Shown: positions 30,404-40,835, counted from the stretch's first letter. The stretch: 64,000 nt of DNA from Aestuariivita sp. (GCF_021404545.1 NZ_JAAWWD010000040.1:30900-94899); one strand, 5' to 3'. Notes: generated by a model from the sequence alone, not told the origin. Made by a program: numbers and translations.

Positions 30404-31903
30404 ATGCAGGAACTGACCCATTATCTGGACGGCGCCCATGTCAAAGGGACGTCTGGCCGCTTTGCCGATGTGATGAACCCCGCCACCGGTGAGGTGCAGG
30501 CCCAAACGCCGCTCGCCTCGGCCGCCGAGGTTGACGCGGCCGTGCAACTGGCCGCCGCCGCCCAGCCCGGCTGGGCTGCCACCAACCCGCAGCGTCGGGC
30601 ACGGGTGCTGATGAAATTCGTGGATCTGCTGAATCGCGACATGGACAAACTGGCCGAAGCACTCAGCCGCGAACATGGCAAGACCCTGCCGGATGCGGCA
30701 GGCGACGTGCAGCGCGGGCTTGAGGTCGTGGAATACTGCATCGGCGCGCCGCAGATGCTGAAAGGCGAGTTCACCGATTCAGCGGGCCCCGGCATCGACA
30801 TGTATTCGATGCGCCAGCCCCTGGGTGTGACGGCGGGCATCACGCCCTTCAACTTCCCCGCGATGATCCCGATGTGGATGTTCGCGCCCGCGATTGCCTG
30901 CGGCAACGCGTTCATCCTCAAACCAAGCGAACGTGACCCTTCGGTCCCGCTGATGCTGGCCGAACTGATGGAGGAGGCGGGCCTGCCCAAGGGTATCTTG
31001 CAAGTCGTCAATGGCGACAAGGAGGCGGTGGACGCCATCCTGCACCATCCGGTCATCCAGTCCATCGGCTTTGTCGGCTCGACCCCGATTGCCGAATACA
31101 TCTATGCCACCGGATGCGCGAACGGCAAACGGGTGCAGTGTTTTGGCGGTGCCAAGAACCACATGATCATCATGCCCGATGCGGATTTGGACCAGGCCGC
31201 CGATGCACTGGTGGGCGCGGGCTACGGAGCAGCCGGCGAGCGCTGCATGGCGATCTCGGTGGCGGTGCCCGTGGGCGACGAGACCGCCGACCGGCTGATC
31301 GAAAAGCTGGTTCCGCGCATCGAAAAGCTCAAGGTCGGACCTTACACCGCGGGCAAGGACGTCGATTACGGCCCTGTGGTCACTGCCGCGGCCAAAGCCA
31401 ATATCGAACGTCTGGTTCAAACCGGGATCGACCAGGGCGCCAAGCTGGTTGTCGATGGGCGGGGTTTCAAATTGCAGGGCTATGAGGACGGATTCTTCAT
31501 CGGCCCGCATCTGTTCGACCACGCGACCAAGGATATGGATATCTACAAACAAGAGATCTTTGGCCCGGTCCTGACCACCGTGCGTGCGCAAACCTATGAA
31601 GAGGCGATCGGCCTCGCCATGGACCACGAATACGGCAATGGCACCGCGATCTTTACCCGCGACGGCGATGCGGCGCGCGATTTCGCCAATCGCATCAACG
31701 TGGGCATGGTCGGGGTGAATGTACCGATCCCCGTGCCACTGGCCTATCACACCTTTGGCGGCTGGAAGAAATCGGTCTTTGGCGATCTCAACCAGCATGG
31801 GCCGGATGCGTTCAAGTTCTACACCCGGACCAAGATGGTCACCGCGCGCTGGCCATCGGGGATCAAAGAGGGCGGCGAGTTTTCCATTCCGGTCATGGAG
31901 TGA
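30404..31903 (+). CDS. mmsA: Methylmalonate-semialdehyde dehydrogenase (CoA-acylating)
   Basis: 499 residues, valine and myo-inositol catabolism. NFPAMIPMWMFAPAIACGNAFILKPS, GAKNHMIIMPDADLDQAADALVGAG and GERCMAISVAV (catalytic Cys) are the family blocks. ATG is preceded by GGGAGGAAG. An upstream in-frame start at 30086 would overlap the divergent LysR gene and is rejected. A strong terminator follows the stop. Confidence 0.96.
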   Translation: MQELTHYLDGAHVKGTSGRFADVMNPATGEVQAQTPLASAAEVDAAVQLAAAAQPGWAATNPQRRARVLMKFVDLLNRDMDKLAEALSREHGKTLPDAAGDVQRGLEVVEYCIGAPQMLKGEFTDSAGPGIDMYSMRQPLGVTAGITPFNFPAMIPMWMFAPAIACGNAFILKPSERDPSVPLMLAELMEEAGLPKGILQVVNGDKEAVDAILHHPVIQSIGFVGSTPIAEYIYATGCANGKRVQCFGGAKNHMIIMPDADLDQAADALVGAGYGAAGERCMAISVAVPVGDETADRLIEKLVPRIEKLKVGPYTAGKDVDYGPVVTAAAKANIERLVQTGIDQGAKLVVDGRGFKLQGYEDGFFIGPHLFDHATKDMDIYKQEIFGPVLTTVRAQTYEEAIGLAMDHEYGNGTAIFTRDGDAARDFANRINVGMVGVNVPIPVPLAYHTFGGWKKSVFGDLNQHGPDAFKFYTRTKMVTARWPSGIKEGGEFSIPVME

Positions 31904-31949
31904 AACGGATCCGGCTGTAGGATCGGATCACTTGAGACCCTGCAAGGAC

Positions 31950-31983
31950 AAGGGGGTGCGCCATCAGGCTGCACCCCCTTTTT
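31950..31983 (+). terminator. Terminator of mmsA
   Basis: AAGGGGGTGC pairs with GCACCCCCTT around an 11-base loop, ending in a T run. Confidence 0.9.
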
Positions 31984-32114
31984 GCGGTGCCTCACGGGTG
32001 AGGATGGTGGGGACCGCCCACAGAATTGTGACTCAGAAGGAACTTTTCGCCGCCCTCCGTTGATTGTACATATGCGCAAGAGAAAAGCCAAACAGGCCAT
32101 CACAGGAGCGTCTC

Positions 32115-32723
32115 ATGTCGAAAATCCGTATGTCGCGGAGGTCGATGCTGATCGGTACGGGAGCTGTCCTGGCCACGCCCGCACTGGTGCGTGCACAGAC
32201 CCCCGAATTGTGGAACGAAGCCTTTCCCCAGACCGAACCTGCGATCCGCGACCGCCCGCCCGCGCGGCGCAACACCTCGTCCTTCCGCAGCCAACGCTGG
32301 CAGGATTACTTTGACAGGATCGGCACCGGCGCGATCCTGTGCGACATCACAAGCCGTGCCGTGCATTACTGGGGCCCGGACGGTACCTATCGCCTCTACC
32401 CCTCGTCGGTGCCGATGACCGATGAGCTGACCCGTCGGGGCCGCAGTTCGATCGTGCGCAAGCGCCCCGATCCGACCTGGACACCCACCGCCAATATGCG
32501 CAAACGCGACCCGTCCCTGCCCGCCTTCATGCCCGCGGGTCCCGGCAACCCGCTGGGCACCCACGCGATGTATCTGAGCTGGCCTGCCTATCTGATCCAC
32601 GGCACCCATGACACGCGCAAGATCGGGCGGCAAAGCTCGTCGGGCTGTATCGGTCTCTATAACCCGCATATCGAAGAGCTGTACGGCCTGACCGCCATCG
32701 GCACCCAGGTCCTGCTGCTCTGA
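32115..32723 (+). CDS. L,D-transpeptidase (YkuD domain)
   Basis: 202 residues. A twin-arginine-type signal (SRRSMLIGTGAVLATPALVRA) directs export. AYLIHGTHDTRKIGRQSSSGCIGLYNPHIEELYG contains the catalytic His and Cys of YkuD enzymes, which cross-link peptidoglycan or attach lipoproteins. The Arg usually found after SxGCI is Gly here, as in a recognised branch of this family. Start after a ribosome-binding site at AGGAG. Confidence 0.88.
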   Translation: MSKIRMSRRSMLIGTGAVLATPALVRAQTPELWNEAFPQTEPAIRDRPPARRNTSSFRSQRWQDYFDRIGTGAILCDITSRAVHYWGPDGTYRLYPSSVPMTDELTRRGRSSIVRKRPDPTWTPTANMRKRDPSLPAFMPAGPGNPLGTHAMYLSWPAYLIHGTHDTRKIGRQSSSGCIGLYNPHIEELYGLTAIGTQVLLL

Positions 32724-32930
32724 GGGCAGCCAACCGCTGATCCCTGCATAGACCTGCCCCAGCCCGCCGCTGCGGGCGCGTTTGATGTCCGGTCAGACCG
32801 GCCATGCGATCATCCGAAGATCTTGCAAGGCCGTCTTCCCGATCCCCGGGTCCCTTTGCGCAGTCCCGATCACGTGCTAGGCAGGTGTTTACCATTTGCA
32901 GAGCGGCATCTGGAACAGGGAGGTCCATCA

Positions 32931-34046
32931 GTGCAAGACAGCTACACACTCGGGATCGAGGAAGAATACCTTCTGGTGGATCGCGACAGTCTCGACCTGG
33001 TCGAGGCGCCCGACGCCCTGATGGCGGCCTGCAAGAGCGAACTTGACGAGCAGGTCAGCCCCGAATTTCTGCAATGCCAGATCGAGATCGGCACCAAGGT
33101 CTGCGCCGATATCGGCGATGCGCGCGACGATCTCAGACGCCTGCGCGCCTGCGTTGCCGAACAGGCAGCCGCCTTCAACCTGGCCCCGATCGCGGTGTCC
33201 TGCCATCCTTTTGCCGACTGGAAGGATCAGCATCACACCGACAAAGAGCGGTATTCGGACCTGCAAAAGGCGCTGGGTGGGGTGGCGCGGCGCATGCTGA
33301 TCTCGGGCATGCATGTGCATATCGGTCTGCAGGACGAGACGCTGCGCACCGACCTGATGCCGCAGCTCAGCTATTTCCTGCCGCATCTTCTGGCGCTGTC
33401 GGCCTCCTCGCCGTTCTGGCAAGGCGAGGATACCGGCCTGGCATCCTACCGGCTGAGCGTGTTCGACAACCTGCCCCGCACCGGCCTGCCACCGCAGTTT
33501 TCCAGCTGGGCGGAGTATCAGCGCACCACCGGCACGCTGATCGAACTGGGCGTGATCGAGGATACGACCAAGATCTGGTGGGATCTGCGCCCGTCCCACC
33601 GGTTCCCGACACTTGAGACGCGGATCATGGATGTCTCGCCCCGGCTGGAACACACGCTGTCGCTTGCCGCGCTGCTCCAGGCGATCACGCGGATGCTGTG
33701 CCGGATGCGCGCGCGCAATCTGAAATGGCGCGAGTATGACCGCTTCCTCATTGCCGAAAACCGCTGGCGGGCACAGCGATACGGCACCGCCGAAGGACTG
33801 ATAGACTTCGGCGAACGCCGCATTCGCCCGATTGAGGACCTGATCAACGAGTTGATCGGCATGGTCGCCGAAGATGCCGAAGCCCTGGGGTCCATGCACG
33901 AGATCATGCGTCTCAAGGAGATCGTCGAGGGCGGCACCAGCGCCATGCGCCAGCGCCGTGTCTGGGCAGAAGCCGAAGCAAGTGGAGCCGCCCCCGGCCC
34001 TGCGGTCGTCAAACACCTGATCGAGGAATTCACTCAGGACCTGTAG
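32931..34046 (+). CDS. Carboxylate-amine ligase of the GCS2/YbdK family
   Basis: 371 residues from [24 protein letters not shown] and [16 protein letters not shown] are the opening blocks; ISGMHVHIG is the ATP/metal region and [14 protein letters not shown] follows. Relatives ligate glutamate to cysteine weakly or have unknown amino acid substrates. Role uncertain. Confidence 0.88.
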   Translation: MQDSYTLGIEEEYLLVDRDSLDLVEAPDALMAACKSELDEQVSPEFLQCQIEIGTKVCADIGDARDDLRRLRACVAEQAAAFNLAPIAVSCHPFADWKDQHHTDKERYSDLQKALGGVARRMLISGMHVHIGLQDETLRTDLMPQLSYFLPHLLALSASSPFWQGEDTGLASYRLSVFDNLPRTGLPPQFSSWAEYQRTTGTLIELGVIEDTTKIWWDLRPSHRFPTLETRIMDVSPRLEHTLSLAALLQAITRMLCRMRARNLKWREYDRFLIAENRWRAQRYGTAEGLIDFGERRIRPIEDLINELIGMVAEDAEALGSMHEIMRLKEIVEGGTSAMRQRRVWAEAEASGAAPGPAVVKHLIEEFTQDL

Positions 34047-34314
34047 CCGACAGCCCATTGCAGGCGCGTTCAACGATCTCGACATGGATCACGCTCGGCT
34101 CAGACCCATCGAAGGATCGATCCCAGAACCCACGCCCCAAGCCTTCAAGTGTCCGGACAGAAAATGCCGGGCATCCCACCTTCGAACACACGTGGGTCAA
34201 ACGCGCCAGATCCTTCAAGAAAGATATCCGCATTCCCCGCTTCTTCTGGCGGAAAATATCCCAGGGTTTGGGACAGCGTCCCAAGGCCCGCGCGGCCCCG
34301 CGCAAATAAAACAT
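34030..34314 (-). CDS. Hypothetical protein, 94 aa
   Basis: [19 protein letters not shown] leads to [18 protein letters not shown] and a tail ending [23 protein letters not shown] residues. Two Cys near the middle. It is convergent with the GCS2 gene (17-bp overlap). Composition is reasonable for coding sequence, but no family is recognised and the opposite strand is also open, so the call is weak. Confidence 0.4.
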   Translation of the reverse strand: MFYLRGAARALGRCPKPWDIFRQKKRGMRISFLKDLARLTHVCSKVGCPAFSVRTLEGLGRGFWDRSFDGSEPSVIHVEIVERACNGLSATGPE

Positions 34315-34382
34315 GTGCGGCGCAGCCGCTCCTCCAGGCCACCCCCCTTACAAGTTACAAAATCGCCCCTTAAGCTCGGCCC

Positions 34383-35537
34383 ATGTCCAACGCTCCCATC
34401 ACCGATATCGACCCGGCGGCCTTTACCGCCGATCCCTACCCCACCCTCGCGGCCATGCGCGCCGACGCCCCGATCACCTTCGTGCCGCAGCTCGGGGCCA
34501 CGCTCATCACCCGCCGCGATGACATTCACAAACAGGAAAAACGGACCGATGTGTTCTCCTCCGATCAGCCAGTAGGGCTGATGACCGTGCTGATGGGGCA
34601 AAACATGATGCGCAAGGACGGCGCCCCGCATCTGAGCGAGCGGCGCGCGCTTTTTCCCACCGTCTCTCCCCGCACGGTGAACACCCACTGGAAACCTCTC
34701 TTCGAGGCCAAGGCCCAGGAGATCCTGAGAGATCTCAGACCCAAGGGCGCCTGCGATCTGGTCACCGACTATGCGATGCCTGTCTCCGCCGAGGCGCTGA
34801 AACTGATCACCGGTCTAACCGAAATGACCGCCGCCGACATGGACGGCGTAAGCCAGGCCATGATCGACGGCTGCGCCAATTACGCGGGCGTGCCCGAAGT
34901 CGAGGCCCGCTGCCATCAGGCCACCGCCCTGATCGACACCCATATCGACCGGATGATGGGCCGGGCCGCCGCGTTTTCGGCGCTCAGGGTCCAGCGCGAG
35001 GCCGGTGTCTCGGACTATAGCACCCGCGCCAACATCAAACTGATCATCTCAGGCGGTCAGAACGAGCCGCGCGATGCCATCGCGGGCGCCATCTGGGCGC
35101 TTCTTGCCCATCCCCAACAGTTGCAGCGTATCCAAAAAGGTCAGGCCAGCTGGGCCGATGCCTTTGCCGAATACGCCCGCTGGCAAAGCCCGATCGGCAT
35201 GTCGCCCCGCCGGGTGGCCCGGCCCGACACCGTCGGAGGGGTTGCCTTTGACCGGGATGACCGGGTGTTTTTGATGTTCGGCTCCGGTAACCGGGACGCG
35301 GCACATTTCGAAGAGCCCGACCGCTTCGACATCGCCCGCGACACATCGCCCGCAATCCCCTTCGGTGCGGGGCCGCATTTCTGCGCAGGCGCCGCTGCCG
35401 CGCGTTGCCTGATCACCGAGATCGCCCTGCCCCTTGCTTTTGCCCATCTGCCGGGGCTGCGCCTGACGGGCGAGGTCCCCTTCACCGGTTGGGCGTTTCG
35501 GGGCCCCACCTCCGTGCCGGTCGCCTGGGAGAGCTGA
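34383..35537 (+). CDS. Cytochrome P450
   Basis: 384 residues, soluble bacterial type. FGAGPHFCAGAAAAR is the haem-binding Cys loop and ARWQSPIGMSPRRVA the K-helix region. The I-helix reads IISGGQNEPRDAIAG: the usual acid-Thr pair for oxygen activation is Glu-Pro instead. The redox partner is not adjacent. Substrate unknown. Confidence 0.9.
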   Translation: MSNAPITDIDPAAFTADPYPTLAAMRADAPITFVPQLGATLITRRDDIHKQEKRTDVFSSDQPVGLMTVLMGQNMMRKDGAPHLSERRALFPTVSPRTVNTHWKPLFEAKAQEILRDLRPKGACDLVTDYAMPVSAEALKLITGLTEMTAADMDGVSQAMIDGCANYAGVPEVEARCHQATALIDTHIDRMMGRAAAFSALRVQREAGVSDYSTRANIKLIISGGQNEPRDAIAGAIWALLAHPQQLQRIQKGQASWADAFAEYARWQSPIGMSPRRVARPDTVGGVAFDRDDRVFLMFGSGNRDAAHFEEPDRFDIARDTSPAIPFGAGPHFCAGAAAARCLITEIALPLAFAHLPGLRLTGEVPFTGWAFRGPTSVPVAWES

Positions 35538-35596
35538 CATCCCCCGCAATGTCGAGAAGAGGCGGATCAGCCGACCGGATGTTCGGCGCGCCTGGC

Positions 35597-35776
35597 TCAG
35601 CCCATCGCACCCGCCCCGACCGTCCTTCTGTCCAATCTGATGTCGGGGCGGCCAGGCCCTTTCCAAGCCTGCGCCTCCAGTTGCGCGGCATCGCCCGCAA
35701 GCTCCTCCCAAACCTTGGTCGCGATCAGCTCCTTGACCCCCGGCACGGTCTGGCCGACTTTGGCCAAATGAGCCAT
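35597..35776 (-). CDS. Small hypothetical protein, 59 aa
   Basis: Frame MAHLAKVGQTVPGVKELIA through KVWEELAGDAAQLEAQAW to RTVGAGAMG. It overlaps the start of the rightward NTF2-like gene by nine bases, head to head. Plausible as a real short gene, with a helical N-terminal half, but with no recognised family. Low confidence. Confidence 0.35.
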   Translation of the reverse strand: MAHLAKVGQTVPGVKELIATKVWEELAGDAAQLEAQAWKGPGRPDIRLDRRTVGAGAMG

Positions 35777-36154
35777 TCAGATACCTCCGTCACGCCAACC
35801 CTCGACCAGCTTCTGACGCTGGAGACAACGGTCTGGCAGGCGCTTGCCGATGGCAACGCACAGGCCGACCGCGCCCTTCTGCTGCCAGATTTTCTTGGCG
35901 TCTACCCCAGCGGCTTTTCCGACCGCGACGGTCACGCGGGCCAAATGGCCAATGGCCCGACGATTGCCGCATTCAGCCTGCACGACGCGCGGCTCCTGCC
36001 GGTTGGCGCCGATCACGCGATGCTCAGCTACCGGGCCCGGTATCGTCGCCCCGACAGCCGCACCCAGGAAGAGATGTATGTCAGCTCCCTCTGGCAACGC
36101 GGCCCGGAGGGGTGGCGGAACCTCTTTTCCCAGGACACCCCGGCAGAGCGGTAA
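35768..36154 (+). CDS. NTF2-like/DUF4440 protein
   Basis: 128 residues with the cystatin-like fold features of DUF4440 proteins: TLETTVWQALADGNAQADRALL, then FLGVYPSGFSDRDGHAGQMA, and SSLWQRGPEGWRNLFSQDTPA at the end. Function unknown; such proteins bind or turn over small hydrophobic molecules. It lies directly upstream of glnE. Confidence 0.75.
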   Translation: MSHSDTSVTPTLDQLLTLETTVWQALADGNAQADRALLLPDFLGVYPSGFSDRDGHAGQMANGPTIAAFSLHDARLLPVGADHAMLSYRARYRRPDSRTQEEMYVSSLWQRGPEGWRNLFSQDTPAER

Positions 36155-36189
36155 TTGACGCGACACATCAGGAGCTCCAGTGTCGCGCC

Positions 36190-38982
36190 ATGAGTCTCGA
36201 CGCAGAAATCACCCGCATCCCGCGCCCCTTCGATCCCGACCTGGGCCGGGTGGCGGCGGAAGCCGTGCCGGATCTGTCCGCCCCGATGCGCGACCTGATC
36301 CAGGGCGCCGCAGGGTCCAGCCCCTATCTGAACGGCCTGATCTTGGCACAAGCGCAATGGCTGCCGGGCGCGCTGGACGCGCCTCTGGACGCGCTGGCGG
36401 CCGAGACCGCAGCACTGCGTGAGGCCCCGCCTGACCGTTTGCCAACCGATTTGAGACAGGCCAAATCCCGCTTTGCGCTGGTGACGGCACTTGCCGATCT
36501 CGCCGGGGCATGGTCGCTGGAACAGGTCACCGGCACGCTGACCGATTTTGCCGGTCTGGCCTGCGATCTGGCGCTCAAGGCCGCCATGGCCCCGCTGATC
36601 GCGCGCGGCAAGCTGCCCGGCCAGACCCAGGACGATCTGGAGACGGCGGCGGGCCTGAGCGTGATCGCCATGGGCAAGATGGGCGCGCATGAGCTGAACT
36701 ACTCGTCCGATATCGACCTGATCTGCCTATTTGACGAGACGCGCTATGGCTCGGACGACTTCTTCGAGGCGCGCCTGGGCCTCGTCAAAGCCACCCGCGC
36801 GATGTGCGCCATGCTGAGCGACCGGACCGCGAATGGCTATGTGTTTCGCACCGATCTGAGGCTGCGCCCCGATCCCGCCGTCACCCCGGTCGTGATCGCG
36901 ATGGAGGCGGCGGAACGCTATTATGAAAGCCTGGGCCGCACCTGGGAGCGCGCGGCCTATATCAAAGCGCGCCCCTGTGCCGGAGATCTGATGGCGGGCG
37001 ACAGGTTTCTTGAGACGCTGACCCCGTTTGTCTGGCGCAGGCATCTGGACTTTGCGGCCATTCAGGATGCCCATGACATGCGTCTGAGGATCCGCGATCA
37101 TAAAGGGTTCGTGGGCTCGATCACCGTGCCCGGCCACGACATGAAACTGGGACGGGGCGGTATTCGCGAGATCGAGTTTTTCACCCAGACCCGGCAGTTG
37201 ATCGCAGGCGGGCGCGATCCCGACCTGCGCACACGTAAAACCGTTCCCGGTCTGGCGGCGCTGGCCGAGAAAGGTTGGGTCGAAGGCAAGGCCGCCGACA
37301 CCCTCAGCGCCCATTACCGCGCCCATCGCGAGGTCGAGCACCGCATTCAGATGGTTCATGACGCGCAAACCCATATCGTTCCCAATACCCCTGACGGGAT
37401 CGCGCGGATCGCCTGTCTGATGGATTGCGACAGCGACACCTTGATGGCGCGGATCAAGGATCGGCTGACCGAGGTGCATGCGCTGACCGAGGGGTTCTTT
37501 GCCGCCGGTCATGGGGCACCCCGACCAGAGATGACCCAGATTCCCGCTGAAATCGACCAGACACTGGTGGCGCGCTGGTTGAGCTATCCCGCGCTGCGTT
37601 CGGAACGGGCGCGGACGCTTTTTGACCGGTTGCGTCCTGAATTGCTGGCCCGGCTCAGCTCCACAGCCAAACCCGAAGAAACCTTCGCGGCCCTGGACGG
37701 CTTTCTCAGCGGTTTGCCCGCCGGTGTGCAGCTCTTTTCGCTGTTGCAGGCCAACCCGACGCTGATTGACCTCTTGATCGACATTGCCGGCACCTCGCCA
37801 TCGCTGTCGAGCTATCTGTCGCGCAACGCGTCTGTTTTCGATGCGGTGATCGGCGGAGATTTCTTTGCCGACTGGCCCGGAATGACTGCGCTGCGCGACC
37901 AATTGGCCGGGACATTGGCCCGCGAGCGCGATTACGAGACCCAGCTCGACACCGCGCGCCGCTGGGCAAAGGACTGGCATTTCCGCATTGGTGTGCATCA
38001 TCTGCGCGGCCTGATCGACGGGACCGCAGCAGGCGCGCACTATGCCGATCTGGCCGAAGCCGTCATCGCGGCCCTTACCCCGGTGGTGCAGGCGCAATTC
38101 GCGCTCAAGCACGGATCGCCGCCGGGACGGGGTGCTGCGATGATGGCCATGGGATCGCTGGGCGCGGGACGGCTGAACGCCGCGTCCGATCTTGATGTGA
38201 TCGTGATCTATGACCCGGACGGGATCGAGATGTCGGAGGGGCCGCGGCCGCTGGCGTCGCGGGCGTATTACGCGCGCTTTACTCAGGCTCTGATCACCGC
38301 GATGACCGCCCGAATGTCCCAGGGCAGGCTCTATGACGTGGATATGCGCCTGCGTCCCTCGGGCAATCAGGGGCCCGTGGCCACCAGCCTGCAAAGCTTT
38401 ACCAACTACCAGCGTGACGAAGCCTGGACGTGGGAACATCTGGCGTTGACGCGGGCGCGTGTGATTTCGGGGCACGACGGGCTTGGCGCGGATATCGAAG
38501 CCTTCCGCGCCGCCCTGATCGCCGAGCCCCGCGAGGCGGCGCCGGTGTTGGCGGCGGTGGCCGATATGCGCGACCGGATCGCGGCGGCCAAGGCGCCCGG
38601 CGGGGTGTGGGACGCCAAGACCGGCGCGGGCCGGATGCAGGATATCGAACTGATCTCTCAGGCGGGGGCTCTGACATCCGGAGTGACCGCCCGCGATGTC
38701 TCCGCCGGTCTGGATGGCGCGGTAGCCAGCGGTTGGCTGAGCACGGCTGAGGCGGCCACTCTCACCCGGGCCTACACGCTGCATTGGACAATTCAGAGCG
38801 CGTCGCGTCTGCTATCGGGCGATGCGCTATCGGATGAGGACATCGGAGCGGGCGGCACAGCGTTCCTGCTGCGGGTCAGCGGCGCGCAGAGCATTGAGGG
38901 CTTGCGTGCCGAACTGAGCCAAAGTTATGTGGATTGTGCCGCATGCATCGATGCCGCAATCAAGAGGGCCACACACCAATGA
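36190..38982 (+). CDS. glnE: Glutamine synthetase adenylyl-transferase/deadenylylase
   Basis: 930 residues. It switches glutamine synthetase off and on according to PII status. Two nucleotidyltransferase domains are visible: LSVIAMGKMGAHELNYSSDIDLICLFD near residues 155-185 and MMAMGSLGAGRLNAASDLDVIVIYD near 650-675. Start set at MSLDAEITRIPRPF, because the open frame extends further only through non-coding sequence. The next gene overlaps the stop by ATGA. Confidence 0.95.
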   Translation: MSLDAEITRIPRPFDPDLGRVAAEAVPDLSAPMRDLIQGAAGSSPYLNGLILAQAQWLPGALDAPLDALAAETAALREAPPDRLPTDLRQAKSRFALVTALADLAGAWSLEQVTGTLTDFAGLACDLALKAAMAPLIARGKLPGQTQDDLETAAGLSVIAMGKMGAHELNYSSDIDLICLFDETRYGSDDFFEARLGLVKATRAMCAMLSDRTANGYVFRTDLRLRPDPAVTPVVIAMEAAERYYESLGRTWERAAYIKARPCAGDLMAGDRFLETLTPFVWRRHLDFAAIQDAHDMRLRIRDHKGFVGSITVPGHDMKLGRGGIREIEFFTQTRQLIAGGRDPDLRTRKTVPGLAALAEKGWVEGKAADTLSAHYRAHREVEHRIQMVHDAQTHIVPNTPDGIARIACLMDCDSDTLMARIKDRLTEVHALTEGFFAAGHGAPRPEMTQIPAEIDQTLVARWLSYPALRSERARTLFDRLRPELLARLSSTAKPEETFAALDGFLSGLPAGVQLFSLLQANPTLIDLLIDIAGTSPSLSSYLSRNASVFDAVIGGDFFADWPGMTALRDQLAGTLARERDYETQLDTARRWAKDWHFRIGVHHLRGLIDGTAAGAHYADLAEAVIAALTPVVQAQFALKHGSPPGRGAAMMAMGSLGAGRLNAASDLDVIVIYDPDGIEMSEGPRPLASRAYYARFTQALITAMTARMSQGRLYDVDMRLRPSGNQGPVATSLQSFTNYQRDEAWTWEHLALTRARVISGHDGLGADIEAFRAALIAEPREAAPVLAAVADMRDRIAAAKAPGGVWDAKTGAGRMQDIELISQAGALTSGVTARDVSAGLDGAVASGWLSTAEAATLTRAYTLHWTIQSASRLLSGDALSDEDIGAGGTAFLLRVSGAQSIEGLRAELSQSYVDCAACIDAAIKRATHQ

Positions 38983-39254
38983 TCAAAGGTGACCCGGACC
39001 GGGACCCAAAGGGGCTGATCTATGAAAGCTACCGGATCGAGGGGATCACCGCCCCCGAATGCCGGTCGATTTTCCTCGACTGGGCGCTGAGCCTGCCAGA
39101 CAGCTCTGACACCCCAACCGCCTTGCGCGCCTTGCTGGGGCAATACGAGGCGGATCACCCGGATCACCCGATGAACGCCGTGCTACGCGAAGGCTTGGTG
39201 ACCATGGCCACCCCCAAACGCCGTGGCGGCTGGCGCAGCCGGACACGATCCTGA
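38979..39254 (+). CDS. Conserved small protein, 91 aa
   Basis: MIKGDPDRDPKGLIYESYRIEGITAPECRSIFLDWAL continues to a helical tail and a basic end (PKRRGGWRSRTRS). Starts inside the glnE stop codon (ATGA), so it is translated with glnE. A family of this shape follows glnE in related genomes; function unknown. Confidence 0.75.
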   Translation: MIKGDPDRDPKGLIYESYRIEGITAPECRSIFLDWALSLPDSSDTPTALRALLGQYEADHPDHPMNAVLREGLVTMATPKRRGGWRSRTRS

Positions 39255-39626
39255 CCATAACCCGCTTGGTCCCACGCCGGGTCGGTGCGGGAAGATCGAC
39301 ACCGCCCTTTGTGCAGGGGCACTATCTGACCGGTCAGTGACCGGGGCAGAGGTGGTAACGCCTTGCCCGCACGCTTTGCGTGAAGAACGGTGGGCGGTTC
39401 CCGCGCTCGGATAGGCAGCTACGTTAGCGAGCGGACAACAGGTGCGCGGCCACAGAGCCCGAGGGGTATGCATTTTGAGCATGAGAGTGGCCCCATGCGC
39501 GACGCACCAGGTGTCGCAGCCAAAGCCCTATGACAGATCCTGTCCGCGCAGCCAAACGCAGGACGATCGACGCCTTCCGAACGTTCTGTGCTTTCACCGG
39601 CAGATGAAAATGACTAGGACGGCGCC
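39255..39626. other. Gene-free 372 bp before rlmI
   Basis: No tRNA, protein or terminator recognised. A perfect 12-bp palindrome CTGACCGGTCAG at 39326-39337 is the only obvious motif and could be an operator. The segment is otherwise unassigned. Confidence 0.45.
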
Positions 39627-40835
39627 ATGATCGCCTCCTTATCCCCCTCCCGCCCGACAATCCGTCTGAAACCCAAGGCCAATGCCCGCGCCATCCGGCG
39701 TGGATTTCCCTGGGTCTATGCCAATGAACTGGTCACGGATCGACGCACCCGTGCCTTGACCGAAGGCACGTTGGCGGTGCTGGAGGATGACGAGCGCAGG
39801 CCGATGGGCCTGTTCGCCATCAACCCACGCTCCAAGATCATTGCGCGCTTTATCGAAGCGGATCCGGCGGCGGAGATCGGCGCGGACTGGTTCGCTGCAC
39901 GGTTGAGCCGCGCCTTGGCGCTGCGCGAGACGCTGTTTGATGCGCCATTCTACCGGCTGGTGCATGCCGAGGCTGACGGTCTGCCCGGGGTGGTCATCGA
40001 CCGGTTTGGCGAGACCTGCGTGGTACAACCCAATGCGGCCTGGGCCGAACGCTGTCTCGACGATCTGGTCGAGGCGCTGGTCGCTGTCACCGGGGTCACC
40101 ACCGTTCTGAAGAATGCAGGCGGGCGGACGCGCGCGCTCGAAGGTCTCGATGACCTGAGCCTGGCATTACGTGGCACCGCACCCGACGCCTCCGTACCGG
40201 TGCCGATGAACGGCGCCACCTACATGGCCGATCTGACCGGGGGGCAGAAAACCGGATTGTTCTTTGACCAGCGCCCCAATCATGCCTTTGCCGCCCGTCT
40301 GGCCCGTGGCGGTGCGCGGGTGCTGGACGTCTTTTCCCATGTGGGCGGGTTTTCACTGGCTGCGTTGTCTGCCGGCGCCACCTCCGCGCTGGCCGTAGAC
40401 GGATCGTCCGCAGCCCTTGAGCTTGCCCGTGGCGGCGCGGACGCAAGCGGCGTGAATGAGAGGTTTGAAATCCGCCAGGGCGACGCGTTCGAAGTGCTGG
40501 CCGCCTTGGCAGCGGAGGCGGCGGAGTTCGACGTTGTGATCTGCGACCCGCCAGCCTTTGCGCCATCGAAATCCGCGCTGGAGGCAGGTCTGCGCGCCTA
40601 TGAGCGGATCGCCCGGCTGGCCGCTCCGCTTGTCGCGCGGAATGGCTTTCTGGGCCTCTGCTCATGCTCTCATGCCGCCGAAATCTCCCGGTTCCGGGGC
40701 GCTTGTCTGCGCGGCATCGGACGGGCCGGACGGCAGGCGCAGCTGATCCATACCGGCGCGGCAGGCCCCGACCATCCGCTTTTGCCGCAACTGGCCGAGA
40801 GCGGCTATCTCAAGGCGTTGTTTTTCCGTCTATGA
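39627..40835 (+). CDS. 23S rRNA (cytosine-C5)-methyltransferase, RlmI-like
   Basis: 402 residues. N-terminal PUA domain (RLKPKANARAIRRGFPWVYANEL), then a SAM-dependent methyltransferase core: GQKTGLFFDQRPNHAF, VLDVFSHVGGFSLAALSAGA and VVICDPPAFAPSK. The final CSCSHAAEISRF supplies the catalytic-Cys region. Coupled by ATGA to the PIN protein. Confidence 0.9.
   Translation: MIASLSPSRPTIRLKPKANARAIRRGFPWVYANELVTDRRTRALTEGTLAVLEDDERRPMGLFAINPRSKIIARFIEADPAAEIGADWFAARLSRALALRETLFDAPFYRLVHAEADGLPGVVIDRFGETCVVQPNAAWAERCLDDLVEALVAVTGVTTVLKNAGGRTRALEGLDDLSLALRGTAPDASVPVPMNGATYMADLTGGQKTGLFFDQRPNHAFAARLARGGARVLDVFSHVGGFSLAALSAGATSALAVDGSSAALELARGGADASGVNERFEIRQGDAFEVLAALAAEAAEFDVVICDPPAFAPSKSALEAGLRAYERIARLAAPLVARNGFLGLCSCSHAAEISRFRGACLRGIGRAGRQAQLIHTGAAGPDHPLLPQLAESGYLKALFFRL

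Noticed and set aside
36727..38784. 685-codon leftward frame opposite glnE
   Set aside because: Antisense of the certain glnE gene, with shadow-type composition.
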